From: Flavobacterium sp. J27
GTDB lineage: Bacteria; Bacteroidota; Bacteroidia; Flavobacteriales; Flavobacteriaceae
Length of the DNA: 64,000 bases
Assembly (NCBI RefSeq): GCF_004303025.1
Contig: NZ_PJQW01000013.1
Coordinates: 76,260 to 140,259, forward strand
Direction of reading: 5' to 3'
Shown here piece after piece: positions 24,452 through 34,239 of the stretch. Under the pieces are notes generated by a model. That model did no database searches and was not told where the DNA came from. It saw nothing but the letters and a program-made list of their open reading frames with translations. How positions within the stretch are numbered: the first letter of the stretch is position 1; the number at the start of each line of letters is the position of its first letter. Made by a program: the position numbers and the translations under genes.

Positions 24452-27400
24452 ATGAGTACTAAATTTACTGAATATAAAGGACTTGACTTACCAACGGTTG
24501 CGTCTGAAGTATTAGATTTTTGGAAAAAAGAAAACATCTTCGATAAGAGTGTAAGCACTCGTGAAGGAAACACCCCTTATGTATTTTTTGAAGGGCCACC
24601 TTCAGCAAACGGATTACCTGGTATTCACCACGTAATGGCACGTGCTATTAAAGATATTTTTTGCCGTTATAAAACGCAAAAAGGATTCCAAGTCAAACGT
24701 AAAGCTGGTTGGGACACACATGGTTTACCTGTAGAATTAGGTACTGAAAAAGAATTAGGTATTACGAAAGAAGATATTGGTACTAAAATTACGGTTGCAG
24801 AATACAACGAAGCATGTAAACGTACGGTAATGCGCTATACTGATGTTTGGAATGATCTTACTGAAAAAATGGGGTATTGGGTAGATATGGAAAACCCATA
24901 TATTACTTACAAATCCAAATATATGGAAACCGTTTGGTGGTTGTTGAAGCAAATTTATGATAAAGATTTATTGTACAAAGGCTACACCATCCAGCCGTAT
25001 TCTCCAAAAGCAGGAACGGGTTTATCTTCGCATGAAGTAAATCAGCCTGGAAGTTATAGAGATGTTACCGATACTACTGTGGTTGCTCAATTCAAAGCCA
25101 TTACTGCAACATTGCCTGATTTTTTACAAGGATTAGGAGAGATCCATATTTTAGCTTGGACCACTACTCCTTGGACCTTGCCAAGTAATACCGCTTTAAC
25201 AGTGGGACCAAAAATTGACTATGTTGTAATAGAAACTTTCAATCAATATACTTTCCGCCCTGTAAAAGTGATTTTAGCGAAAAACTTAGTAGGTAAACAA
25301 TTCGGAAAAACCTATTTTGAATCAACAGAAGCTAGCAATTTTGAAAACTTCAAAGAAGGTGATAAAAAAATTCCTTACCAAATTATAAAAGAATTCAAAG
25401 GAACAGATTTAGTAGGTATTCGTTACGAACAATTAATGCCATTGGTGTTGCCAAATGACAATCCAGAAAATGCTTTTAGAGTTATTGCTGGAGATTTTGT
25501 AACTACTGAAGATGGAACTGGAATTGTACATACAGCACCAACTTTTGGAGCAGACGATGCTAAAGTGGCCAAAGAAGCTACACCTGAAGTGCCACCTATG
25601 TTAGTAAAAGACGCTAATGGGAATTTAGTGCCCTTAGTAGATTTACAAGGAAGGTTTATTCAAGGTTTAGGTGACTATTCTGGTAAATATGTTAAAAACG
25701 AATATTACAACGATGGAGAAGCACCAGAACGTTCTGCAGATGTTGAAATTGCCATTCAGTTAAAAGAGGAAAACAAAGCCTTTAAGGTTGAAAAATATGT
25801 GCACAGTTACCCACATTGCTGGAGAACGGACAAGCCTATTTTATATTATCCTTTAGATTCTTGGTTTATTAAAGTGACCGAAGTAAAGGAGCGTATGTTT
25901 GATTTAAACGAAACTATTAACTGGAAGCCAAAAGCAACTGGAGAAGGACGTTTCGGAAATTGGTTGAAAAATGCAAACGATTGGAATTTATCGCGTTCTA
26001 GATATTGGGGAATCCCATTGCCAATTTGGAGAAATGAAGAAGGAACAGAAGAAATCATCATTGGTTCAGTAGAAGAACTATACAATGAAATTGAAAAATC
26101 CATAGTGGCTGGTTTTCAAAAAGAAAATCCATATAAAGAATTTGTTATTGGAAACATGTCGGAAGAAAACTATAAATTAGTCGATTTACATAAAAATGTA
26201 GTAGACAACATCGTTTTAGTTTCTCCTTCTGGTAAACCAATGAAACGCGAAACCGATTTAATTGATGTTTGGTTCGATTCAGGTGCGATGCCTTATGCAC
26301 AATGGCATTATCCCTTTGAAAACAAAGACAAAATTGATGCAAACAAAGATTTTCCTGCTGATTTTATTGCTGAAGGTGTCGATCAAACGCGTGGATGGTT
26401 TTATACACTACATGCTATTGGAACTTTAGTTTTTGATAAAATTGCTTATAAAAATGTCGTTTCAAACGGACTAGTATTAGACAAAAACGGACAAAAAATG
26501 TCAAAACGTTTAGGAAATGCTGTGGATCCATTTACCACATTAGCAGATTATGGACCAGATGCTACGCGTTGGTACATGATTTCCAATGCCAATCCTTGGG
26601 ACAACTTAAAGTTTGATATTGAAGGCGTTGCAGAAGTGAGAAGAAAATTCTTTGGAACATTATATAATACTTATTCATTCTTTGCGTTATATGCGAATAT
26701 TGATGGATTTAAATATACTGAAGCTGAAATTCCATTACAAGAAAGACCAGAGATAGACCGTTGGATTTTATCAGAATTACATACGCTAATAAAAGCTGTT
26801 GATGACGCTTATACCGATTATGAACCAACAAAAGCAGCAAGAGCTATATCTGATTTTGTTCAAGAAAATTTAAGTAACTGGTATGTTCGTTTGTGTAGAA
26901 GAAGATTTTGGAAAGGAGAATATGGCACAGATAAAATAGCCGCTTACCAAACACTTTACACCTGTTTAGTAACTGTAGCTAAATTAAGTGCTCCTATTGC
27001 GCCATTCTTTATGGATAGACTATATAAAGATTTAAATGCAACAACTGAAAAAGAAACTTTTGAAAGTGTTCACTTAGCAGAATTTCCTATAATGGTTGAA
27101 AACTTTGTTGATAAATCACTAGAAAGCAGAATGTTGAAAGCACAAACTGTTTCGTCTTTAGTCTTATCTCTTCGTAAAAAAGAAATGATAAAAGTACGCC
27201 AACCTTTAAAAAGAATAATGATACCAGTACTTGACAAGCATTTCAAAAACGAAATAGAAGCGGTTTCAGATTTGATTAAAGCAGAGGTAAATGTAAAAGA
27301 AATTGAGTTGTTAGATGATGCTTCTGGGGTATTAGTAAAGCAAATTAAGCCAAATTTCAAAGCTTTAGGACCACGTTTCGGAAAAGATATGGGACTGGTT

Positions 27401-27853
27401 TCCAAAGAGATACAATCTATGACTAATGAACAAATCAATTTATTAGACAGAGAAGGTGAAATAATGCTTGAAATATCAGGAAAAAGTATTACTTTAACAA
27501 CCGAAGATGTTGAGATTACATCTCAAGATATTCCAGGTTGGTTAGTAGCTAATTCAAATGGAATAACTGTGGCACTAGATATTACAATTGATGATAAATT
27601 ACGTAATGAAGGTGTTGCCAGAGAATTAGTTAACAGAATTCAAAATATTAGAAAAGATTCTGGATTTGAAGTTACAGATAAGATAAAAGTTCATATTCAA
27701 AATAATGCCATTATTGAGCAATCTGTTTTAGAAAATGAAACGTATATTAAATCAGAAACATTAACAGATGAATTAATTTTTGTTCCTTCTGTAGAAAATG
27801 GTACAGAAATTGAGTTTGATGAAGTAAAAACAGTTGTGTTAATATCGAAATAG
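24452..27853 (+). CDS. ileS: Isoleucyl-tRNA synthetase, eukaryote-like type 2
   Basis: 1133-residue class I synthetase that charges tRNA-Ile. The class signature, normally HIGH, reads GIHH here at residues 57-60 (ANGLPGIHHVMARA). KMSKR is intact (about 682-686). The editing (CP1) domain lies at about 200-400. The helical anticodon domain carries WYVRLCRRRFW. The length, C-terminal extension and lack of a C-terminal Cys zinc finger point to the type 2 (eukaryote-like, mupirocin-tolerant) IleRS group rather than the usual bacterial type 1. No T-box leader is visible upstream. The 224-nt gap before it (24228-24451) holds no recognisable gene. Confidence 0.95.
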   Translation: MSTKFTEYKGLDLPTVASEVLDFWKKENIFDKSVSTREGNTPYVFFEGPPSANGLPGIHHVMARAIKDIFCRYKTQKGFQVKRKAGWDTHGLPVELGTEKELGITKEDIGTKITVAEYNEACKRTVMRYTDVWNDLTEKMGYWVDMENPYITYKSKYMETVWWLLKQIYDKDLLYKGYTIQPYSPKAGTGLSSHEVNQPGSYRDVTDTTVVAQFKAITATLPDFLQGLGEIHILAWTTTPWTLPSNTALTVGPKIDYVVIETFNQYTFRPVKVILAKNLVGKQFGKTYFESTEASNFENFKEGDKKIPYQIIKEFKGTDLVGIRYEQLMPLVLPNDNPENAFRVIAGDFVTTEDGTGIVHTAPTFGADDAKVAKEATPEVPPMLVKDANGNLVPLVDLQGRFIQGLGDYSGKYVKNEYYNDGEAPERSADVEIAIQLKEENKAFKVEKYVHSYPHCWRTDKPILYYPLDSWFIKVTEVKERMFDLNETINWKPKATGEGRFGNWLKNANDWNLSRSRYWGIPLPIWRNEEGTEEIIIGSVEELYNEIEKSIVAGFQKENPYKEFVIGNMSEENYKLVDLHKNVVDNIVLVSPSGKPMKRETDLIDVWFDSGAMPYAQWHYPFENKDKIDANKDFPADFIAEGVDQTRGWFYTLHAIGTLVFDKIAYKNVVSNGLVLDKNGQKMSKRLGNAVDPFTTLADYGPDATRWYMISNANPWDNLKFDIEGVAEVRRKFFGTLYNTYSFFALYANIDGFKYTEAEIPLQERPEIDRWILSELHTLIKAVDDAYTDYEPTKAARAISDFVQENLSNWYVRLCRRRFWKGEYGTDKIAAYQTLYTCLVTVAKLSAPIAPFFMDRLYKDLNATTEKETFESVHLAEFPIMVENFVDKSLESRMLKAQTVSSLVLSLRKKEMIKVRQPLKRIMIPVLDKHFKNEIEAVSDLIKAEVNVKEIELLDDASGVLVKQIKPNFKALGPRFGKDMGLVSKEIQSMTNEQINLLDREGEIMLEISGKSITLTTEDVEITSQDIPGWLVANSNGITVALDITIDDKLRNEGVARELVNRIQNIRKDSGFEVTDKIKVHIQNNAIIEQSVLENETYIKSETLTDELIFVPSVENGTEIEFDEVKTVVLISK

Positions 27854-27911
27854 AGTAAAATTTAAACTCTTTCTAGATATGATATATTAGTAATAACCTT
27901 AATACATAGAA

Positions 27912-28295
27912 ATGATGGTTGATGAAAAGTTAAGATATTCAGACGCAGATTTAGCTGAGTTTAAAGAAATTTTATTAAAAAAAATAGAAAAAGCGCAAGC
28001 TGATTTAGATTTAATCAGAAGTGCTTACATGAATGATTTAAATAACGGAACAGACGATACTTCACCTACATTCAAGGCATTTGAAGAAGGAAGCGAGACC
28101 ATGTCAAAAGAAGCTAATTCACAATTAGCCACACGCCAGGAAAAGTTCATTCGAGATTTAAAAAATGCATTATTCCGTGTGGAAAACAAAACATATGGCG
28201 TATGCAAGGTTACGGGGAAATTAATCAGTAAAGAGCGTTTAAAAGTAGTTCCTCATGCTACCATGAGTATCGAAGCAAAAAATTCGCAACGTTAA
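27912..28295 (+). CDS. DksA/TraR-like protein lacking the zinc-finger cysteines
   Basis: 127 residues. The two-helix coiled-coil hairpin of DksA/TraR proteins is visible (FKEILLKKIEKAQADLDLIR, then ATRQEKFIRDLKNALFRVE). The normally four-Cys finger is YGVCKVTGKLISKERLKVVP with a single Cys, so it cannot bind zinc in the usual way. DksA proteins enter the RNA polymerase secondary channel and tune promoters with ppGpp. The tip residues here (NGTDDTSPTFKAFEEG) differ from the enterobacterial DxxDxA. Two ATG codons in a row could start it. It is followed by lspA after a terminator. Confidence 0.85.
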   Translation: MMVDEKLRYSDADLAEFKEILLKKIEKAQADLDLIRSAYMNDLNNGTDDTSPTFKAFEEGSETMSKEANSQLATRQEKFIRDLKNALFRVENKTYGVCKVTGKLISKERLKVVPHATMSIEAKNSQR

Positions 28296-28316
28296 TCTTA
28301 ATATAAAATTACATTA

Positions 28317-28342
28317 ACGCTCCATTTGGGGCGTTTTTTTTT
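28317..28342 (+). terminator. Terminator after the DksA-like gene
   Basis: ACGCTCC pairs with GGGGCGT (one T-G pair) around ATTT and is followed by nine T. It precedes the lspA promoter box. Confidence 0.75.
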
Positions 28343-28354
28343 AAGTAAAATCCT

Positions 28355-28362
28355 TATTTTTG
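28355..28362 (+). promoter_or_regulatory. -7 promoter box of lspA
   Basis: TATTTTTG matches TAnnTTTG and lies 16 nt before the lspA ATG. No good -33 element is seen. Confidence 0.4.
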
Positions 28363-28378
28363 TTCAAATTTTAACAGA

Positions 28379-28972
28379 ATGTCATTAAAGAAAGCTTATT
28401 TTATAGTTATCCTTATCCTACTAATTGATCAAATCTCTAAGATTTATATTAAAACACATTTTTTTATAAATGAAGAAATAAAAATTTTTGAATGGTTTCG
28501 TATTCATTTTATTGAAAACGAAGGTATGGCTTGGGGAGCAGTTATCCCAGGCGAATACGGAAAGCTAGCTCTAACTCTTTTCCGTTTAATAGTGGTTCCT
28601 GGAATTGCTTGGTGGCTTTGGGATTCTGTAAAGAAAAAGCAATCAAACTATTTAATTGTAGCTATTTCACTTATTTTGGCAGGTGCAATAGGTAATATTA
28701 TAGATTCTGTTTTCTATGGTGTTATTTTTAACGACAGCTATCACCAAGTGGCAACTGCATTCTCTAATGACCCTTACGGAACATGGTTTCATGGCGAAGT
28801 AGTAGATATGTTATACTTCCCTTTTTGGGAAGGTAATTTACCTGAATGGATTCCTGTTTGGGGAGGCAAACACTTTTCTTTTTTTAATGCCATTTTCAAT
28901 ATTGCTGACATGGCAATCTCGACAGGAGTAGGTATTTTAATTGTATTTAATAAGAAAGCATTTTCAAAATAA
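28379..28972 (+). CDS. lspA: Lipoprotein signal peptidase II
   Basis: 197-residue inner-membrane aspartic peptidase that removes signal peptides from prolipoproteins after lipid attachment; this window alone encodes several such substrates. There are four predicted membrane segments. The catalytic Asp pair sits in GNIIDSVFYGVIF and FNIADMAISTGVGI. Also visible are IDQISKIYIK near the N-terminus and the family NEGMAWG. It is somewhat longer than proteobacterial LspA because of a loop insertion (NDSYHQVATAFSNDPYGTW) between the two Asp regions, which is normal in Bacteroidota. It is convergent with sod across a strong terminator. Confidence 0.95.
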   Translation: MSLKKAYFIVILILLIDQISKIYIKTHFFINEEIKIFEWFRIHFIENEGMAWGAVIPGEYGKLALTLFRLIVVPGIAWWLWDSVKKKQSNYLIVAISLILAGAIGNIIDSVFYGVIFNDSYHQVATAFSNDPYGTWFHGEVVDMLYFPFWEGNLPEWIPVWGGKHFSFFNAIFNIADMAISTGVGILIVFNKKAFSK

Positions 28973-28990
28973 AACTTATTTTTCAACACA

Positions 28991-29020
28991 AAAAAAGAGC
29001 CGTATTTACGGCTCTTTTTT
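28991..29020. terminator. Bidirectional terminator between lspA and sod
   Basis: A perfect 14-bp inverted repeat (AAAAAAGAGCCGTA / TACGGCTCTTTTTT) lies between convergent genes. Confidence 0.85.
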
Positions 29021-29041
29021 ATTTTATTACTTTCTCTACTA

Positions 29042-29650
29042 CTATTTTTCTGTAGCAAATCTTCTAGTAACTTCTGTCCAATTTATTACATTGAAAAAAG
29101 CATCAATATAATCTGGTCTTCTGTTTTGGTAATTTAAATAATAAGCATGTTCCCAAACATCAAGACCTAAAATAGGTGTTCCTCCACAACCAATTCCTGG
29201 CATTAATGGATTGTCCTGGTTAGCAGAACTACAAACTTCTAATTTTCCACCTTTGTGCACACATAACCATGCCCAACCCGAACCAAAACGCGTTGCTGCA
29301 GCTTTAGCAAATTCAGCTTTAAAAGCGTCAAATGAACCAAAAGCCTCATCAATCGCTACTGCTAAATCTCCTGAAGGTTTTCCACCTCCATCTGGAGACA
29401 TTATTGTCCAAAACAAACTATGATTATAAAATCCACCACCGTTATTTCTAACCGCAGCATTATTCATATCTAAGTTTATTAAAATGTTCTCAATTGTTTT
29501 TCCTTCTAAATCTGTACCTTCAATAGCGTTATTAAGGTTTGTCGTATAACCATTATGATGTTTTGAGTGGTGAATTTCCATGGTTCTTGCATCAATATGT
29601 GGTTCCAATGCATCATATGCATAGGGTAATTTCGGTAATTCGAATGCCAT
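29042..29650 (-). CDS. Superoxide dismutase, Mn-type by key residues
   Basis: 202-residue Fe/Mn superoxide dismutase that converts superoxide to peroxide and oxygen. Metal ligands are visible in [14 protein letters not shown] (His), [14 protein letters not shown] (His) and [15 protein letters not shown] (Asp and His). The residues that usually separate the Mn from the Fe form are Mn-like: GG before FYNH instead of AQ, and Gln in ANQDNPLMP. No signal peptide is present, so it is cytoplasmic. A TAACTTTG box 35 nt upstream (29686-29693) serves as its -7 element. It is divergent from the AddA-like helicase gene. Confidence 0.93.
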   Translation of the reverse strand: MAFELPKLPYAYDALEPHIDARTMEIHHSKHHNGYTTNLNNAIEGTDLEGKTIENILINLDMNNAAVRNNGGGFYNHSLFWTIMSPDGGGKPSGDLAVAIDEAFGSFDAFKAEFAKAAATRFGSGWAWLCVHKGGKLEVCSSANQDNPLMPGIGCGGTPILGLDVWEHAYYLNYQNRRPDYIDAFFNVINWTEVTRRFATEK

Positions 29651-29761
29651 AATATTATTTTTTTTATAATTAGTATTAGTGATTTCAAAGTTATAAATTT
29701 AACTTTGGAATAAAAAATAGAATATTCCTATACAACTATAATTAAGATAAATATAACATTT

Positions 29762-32700
29762 TTGAAAAAAGCAGCTTTTACATTGTATGATGCATCGGCA
29801 GGTTCAGGTAAAACCTACACTCTTACCAAAGAATATTTGAAAATATTATTTCTTGCAAAAGGAGATGATGCTTACAAGCGAATTTTAGCCATAACCTTTA
29901 CAAACAAAGCTGTAGAAGAAATGAAATCACGTATTGTAGATAGCTTATTCGATTTTTCTAAAGAAAACACTTCTAATAAAGGGCAAGAATTTCTGAAAAC
30001 TATCAGTACAGAAACAGGATTATCTCTAGCAACCATAAAAGATAAATCAAATGCAATCATTAAAAGTATTATCCATAATTATGCTGCTTTTGGTATTTCT
30101 ACGATAGATAAATTTACGCATAAAGTGATTCGTTCTTTCGCACAAGATTTAAACCTTCCACCTAATTTTGAAGTAAGTTTAGATACCGATGCCATTCTAC
30201 AAGAAGCTATTGATGTTTTAATCTCTAAAGTGGGTGAAAACAATGATTTAACCCAACTTTTAATTAATTTCACAAAAGACAAAACCGACGAAGATAAAAA
30301 CTGGGATATTTCGAATGAGTTATTTGAAATTGGTAAACTTTTGGTAAACGAAAATCACCTTATTGAAATAGCCGATTTTCAAGATAAAACCATTGATGAT
30401 TTTAAACAAATAAAAACGGTTTTAAAAGATAGAATTGTAAATTTAAAGGAAAAATCTATAAATCTAGCGCAAAATAAACTCAATATAATTGAATCAAACA
30501 TTTCAAGCAATTCCTTTTATAGTAGTTATGTCCCAAATTTTTTAAAAAAAATAATTATTGGAAAACTAGACATTAACGAATCAATACTCAAATACTTAGA
30601 AGATTCCGAAAAAAGATATTCCAAAAAGACTCCAGAATTTGACAAAAACTTTATAGATGACATTGCTATAGATTTAATAAAAAGCATAAAAAAAATAAAT
30701 CACAATAATGCCAAAATAGCGTTTTACGAAGCTTTTTTACAAAATATCAATCCGCTTTCGTTGTTAAACTCTATCCATTTAGAATTTAAAAAGATTCAAG
30801 AAGAACAAAACATTATTTCTATTTCCGATTTCAATAGAATTATTTTTAATGAAATTCAAAACCAGCCTGCTCCATTTATCTATGAACGGTTAGGTGAAAA
30901 ATACCGTCACTTTTTTATTGATGAGTTTCAAGACACTTCTGTCATGCAATGGCAAAACCTCATCCCTTTAATAGATAACGCTTTATCCAGTGAAGACAAT
31001 GGAATTCAAGGTAGTTTAATGCTTGTGGGCGACCCAAAACAATCTATTTACAGGTGGCGAGGTGGAAAAGCGGAACAATTTATTGCTTTGAGTAAGGAAA
31101 ACAACAATCCTTTTTCAAATAAAGATAAAGAAAGCATACACTTAGAAACGAATTACAGAAGTTATGAAGAAGTAATCCATTTCAATAACCAATTTTTCGC
31201 TTTTTTATCAGACAAATTTGAAAATGAAGATTACAAAAAATTATATCAAGAACACAGTTACCAAAAACCAAATAATAAAAAAGGGGGATATGTTAACATT
31301 TCATTTATAAACACAGAAGAAGAACCTCAAATTAATGAAGAAGAAGATAATGATTGGTCATTAAAAACGAAAATTTATTTAGAAAAAACATTAGAAACCA
31401 TATTACAAATTAAAAGTCAAAACTTCGATTATAGTGACATTGTTCTTTTAACCCGAAAAAAAACAGAAGGGGTTTATTTAGCAAATTTCCTAACTGAAAA
31501 AAACATCCCCATTTTATCCTCTGAAACGTTATTAATTCAAAACGCAACCGATGTAAAACTAATTATAGATGTTCTTCGTTATTTGAAAAACAATAAAGAT
31601 CAAGAATCTAAAACAAAAATGCTTTATTACATTGCTAAATACAATCAAAATTACTTACCGATTCATGATTTTATTATAGCAACCAAAGATTTAACGGAAG
31701 AAGAATTAGAAACTTTTTTACACACTATTGAGATTGGTATTTCATTTAAAAATTGTAAAAAAAAGTCGCTTTATGAAGCCGTGGAAATTATTGTTTCCAC
31801 ATTCATTAAAGAAAAAGCAAACACTTCTTATGTACAATATTTTTTAGATTTAGTATTGGAAAGAGATAATAAATCACAATCGGGGATTTCAGATTTCATT
31901 TCCTATTGGGAAAAAGTTGGTTTTAAAAAAAGCATTCCTTCTCCAGAAGGCAATAATGCTATCCGAATCATGACTATTCACAAATCCAAAGGATTAGAAT
32001 TCCCTATCGTTATCTATCCTTTTGCTGAAGAAAATTTTTCTGCAAATAATCGAAATAAATTATGGATTAATTTTGACGAAGAAGAAGCTATAGATTTCCC
32101 AAAAGCTTTAGTCAATCAGAAAAAAGAAGTAGCAGTATATGGATTACAAGCCAAACAAACCTATGAAGAAAAATCGCAAGAAGAAATACTAGACATTATT
32201 AATGTCCTTTATGTTGCTTTGACCAGAGCAGAAGAACAACTTTATATTATTTCTAATCATCAAATTTCCAAAACAGGTTTACCCAATAACCTCTCTTCCT
32301 ATTTTATCGAATTTTTACAAGATAACAAGCTATATAACTCTGATAAAATGACCTATGAATTTGGCAATTCATCTCGTCTATCAGAAAAAAACAATTTCAA
32401 CAACACGCAAAAGGCAATAACAATTGTTCATGAAAAATTAGATAAGAGAAAAATAAAAATTGCTCAAAGAGAGGCTTTAATGTGGGATACAGAACAACAA
32501 AAAGCCATTGAATTTGGAAATTTACTTCACGAAATACTTGCTCATATAAAGACAATAAACGATATAGATGAAGCTATAAATATTGCTATAGAAAATGGAT
32601 GGATTACAACTTCACAAAAAGAAGAAATCAAGCTCAAGATGGAACAAATTGTGCATCATAATGATTTAAAAGATTTTTTTGACGGAGAAGGAATAACTTA

Positions 32701-32926
32701 CAATGAACAAACGATTATTAAAAAAGGCATTGGAAATGTAAAGCCAGATAAAGTAGTAATCAAAGACACAAATGCATTCTTATTAGATTATAAAACAGGT
32801 GAAAAACTAGACAAGCATAGAAAACAAGTATTAGATTATGCCTTTATCCTAGAAGAAATGAATTATAATATTGTAAAAAAAACAATAGTTTACATTGGAG
32901 AAAAAATAGAAATAGTAATTTTGTAG
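29762..32926 (+). CDS. UvrD/AddA-like helicase-nuclease
   Basis: 1054 residues of the RecB/AddA type. Walker A is DASAGSGKTYTL (about 9-20). Motif Ia is AITFTNKAVEEMKSR, motif II FFIDEFQDTSVMQW, motif III GDPKQSIYRWRGG, and motifs V-VI are IRIMTIHKSKGLEFPIV and LYVALTRAEEQLY. A C-terminal PD-(D/E)xK nuclease has FGNLLHEILAH and FLLDYKTGEKLDKHRKQVLD. With the protein at 35706-38495 it should form a helicase-nuclease for double-strand-break repair. The start is TTG at 29762, since no ATG precedes the conserved N-terminus. The partner gene is separated by kbl and ompA. Confidence 0.9.
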   Translation: MKKAAFTLYDASAGSGKTYTLTKEYLKILFLAKGDDAYKRILAITFTNKAVEEMKSRIVDSLFDFSKENTSNKGQEFLKTISTETGLSLATIKDKSNAIIKSIIHNYAAFGISTIDKFTHKVIRSFAQDLNLPPNFEVSLDTDAILQEAIDVLISKVGENNDLTQLLINFTKDKTDEDKNWDISNELFEIGKLLVNENHLIEIADFQDKTIDDFKQIKTVLKDRIVNLKEKSINLAQNKLNIIESNISSNSFYSSYVPNFLKKIIIGKLDINESILKYLEDSEKRYSKKTPEFDKNFIDDIAIDLIKSIKKINHNNAKIAFYEAFLQNINPLSLLNSIHLEFKKIQEEQNIISISDFNRIIFNEIQNQPAPFIYERLGEKYRHFFIDEFQDTSVMQWQNLIPLIDNALSSEDNGIQGSLMLVGDPKQSIYRWRGGKAEQFIALSKENNNPFSNKDKESIHLETNYRSYEEVIHFNNQFFAFLSDKFENEDYKKLYQEHSYQKPNNKKGGYVNISFINTEEEPQINEEEDNDWSLKTKIYLEKTLETILQIKSQNFDYSDIVLLTRKKTEGVYLANFLTEKNIPILSSETLLIQNATDVKLIIDVLRYLKNNKDQESKTKMLYYIAKYNQNYLPIHDFIIATKDLTEEELETFLHTIEIGISFKNCKKKSLYEAVEIIVSTFIKEKANTSYVQYFLDLVLERDNKSQSGISDFISYWEKVGFKKSIPSPEGNNAIRIMTIHKSKGLEFPIVIYPFAEENFSANNRNKLWINFDEEEAIDFPKALVNQKKEVAVYGLQAKQTYEEKSQEEILDIINVLYVALTRAEEQLYIISNHQISKTGLPNNLSSYFIEFLQDNKLYNSDKMTYEFGNSSRLSEKNNFNNTQKAITIVHEKLDKRKIKIAQREALMWDTEQQKAIEFGNLLHEILAHIKTINDIDEAINIAIENGWITTSQKEEIKLKMEQIVHHNDLKDFFDGEGITYNEQTIIKKGIGNVKPDKVVIKDTNAFLLDYKTGEKLDKHRKQVLDYAFILEEMNYNIVKKTIVYIGEKIEIVIL
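32895..32923 (+). promoter_or_regulatory. kbl promoter inside the end of the AddA-like gene
   Basis: TTG (32895-32897), 18 bp, TAATTTTG (32916-32923) fits the Bacteroidota consensus and ends 18 nt before the kbl ATG, within the last codons of the upstream gene. Confidence 0.55.
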
Positions 32927-32941
32927 CAAACCTTATATAAA

Positions 32942-34138
32942 ATGTACGGCAAAATACAACAACACTTACAAGAGGAGCTCAATTCTATTCAAGAGAATGG
33001 CTTATTTAAAAAAGAAAGAATCATCACGTCACCACAAGGTGCTGAAATAAAAATTACAACTGGAGAAACAGTTTTAAATTTTTGCGCTAATAATTATTTA
33101 GGACTTTCCTCTCATCCAGAAGTAATACAAGCAGCCAAAGATACATTGGACACTCATGGATTTGGTATGTCTTCGGTTCGTTTTATTTGTGGAACACAAG
33201 ACATACACAAAGAATTAGAACAGAAAATAGCCGATTTTTACGGCACAGAAGACACCATTTTATACGCAGCTGCTTTTGATGCAAATGGTGGTGTTTTTGA
33301 ACCTTTGCTTGGAGAAGAAGATTGTATTATTTCAGACAGCTTAAACCATGCATCTATTATAGATGGTGTTCGTTTGTGTAAAGCAGCGAGATACCGTTAT
33401 CAAAATAACGACATGAGTGACCTTGAAGCACAATTAATTAAAGCCACTCAAGCCGGACATCGTTTTAAATTAATTGTTACAGACGGTGTTTTTTCTATGG
33501 ATGGATTAGTAGCCCCATTAGATAAAATTTGTGATTTAGCAGACAAATATGACGCTTTAGTAATGGTTGATGAATGCCATGCTGCTGGATTTATCGGTGC
33601 AACTGGAAAAGGAACACCTGAAGCGAAAGGTGTTATGGGAAGAATAGACATTATTACAGGAACACTCGGAAAAGCCCTTGGAGGAGCTATGGGCGGTTAT
33701 ACAACTGCAAAGAAAGAGATTATTGAAATTTTACGTCAACGTTCAAGACCATATCTGTTTTCAAATTCTTTAGCTCCATCGATAGTGGGTGCCTCATTAA
33801 AAGTATTTGAACTTTTGGAAAAAGACACAACCCTAAGAGATCAATTAGAATGGAATACAAATTATTTCAAAAAAGGCATAAAAGAGGCAGGCTTTGATAT
33901 AATAGATGGAGATGCGGCAATCGTTCCTGTAATGCTTTATGATGCCAAATTATCACAAATAATGGCAGAAGAACTTCTTAAAAAGGGAATATATGTAATT
34001 GGTTTCTTTTTCCCAGTAGTTCCAAAAGAAAAAGCACGAATAAGAGTACAACTATCTGCTGCTCACACAAAAGAACATCTCGACAAAGCAATTAATGCTT
34101 TCATTGAAGTGGGTAAATCTTTAAAAATAATTAGTTAA
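32942..34138 (+). CDS. kbl: Glycine C-acetyltransferase (2-amino-3-ketobutyrate CoA ligase)
   Basis: 398-residue PLP-dependent alpha-oxoamine synthase. It splits 2-amino-3-oxobutyrate with CoA into glycine and acetyl-CoA, the second step of threonine degradation. Matches include [40 protein letters not shown], the PLP-site [19 protein letters not shown] and the Schiff-base lysine in [16 protein letters not shown]. The length is normal. No threonine dehydrogenase gene is nearby. A promoter overlaps the end of the upstream gene, so kbl is not dependent on the helicase transcript. Confidence 0.93.
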   Translation: MYGKIQQHLQEELNSIQENGLFKKERIITSPQGAEIKITTGETVLNFCANNYLGLSSHPEVIQAAKDTLDTHGFGMSSVRFICGTQDIHKELEQKIADFYGTEDTILYAAAFDANGGVFEPLLGEEDCIISDSLNHASIIDGVRLCKAARYRYQNNDMSDLEAQLIKATQAGHRFKLIVTDGVFSMDGLVAPLDKICDLADKYDALVMVDECHAAGFIGATGKGTPEAKGVMGRIDIITGTLGKALGGAMGGYTTAKKEIIEILRQRSRPYLFSNSLAPSIVGASLKVFELLEKDTTLRDQLEWNTNYFKKGIKEAGFDIIDGDAAIVPVMLYDAKLSQIMAEELLKKGIYVIGFFFPVVPKEKARIRVQLSAAHTKEHLDKAINAFIEVGKSLKIIS

Positions 34139-34174
34139 AAAGCGGTAACCCCTTACTTTTTTTAACAAAACTTT

Positions 34175-34202
34175 TTGTATTTAAAAAAAAATAGTATTTT
34201 TG
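34175..34202 (+). promoter_or_regulatory. Promoter of the OmpA-family gene
   Basis: TTG (34175-34177), 17 bp, TATTTTTG (34195-34202): a near-perfect Bacteroidota promoter that leaves a leader of about 33 nt. It fits a highly expressed outer-membrane protein. Confidence 0.7.
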
Positions 34203-34239
34203 TTCTAATTATAACGCATTGTAATTTAATTAATAAAGT

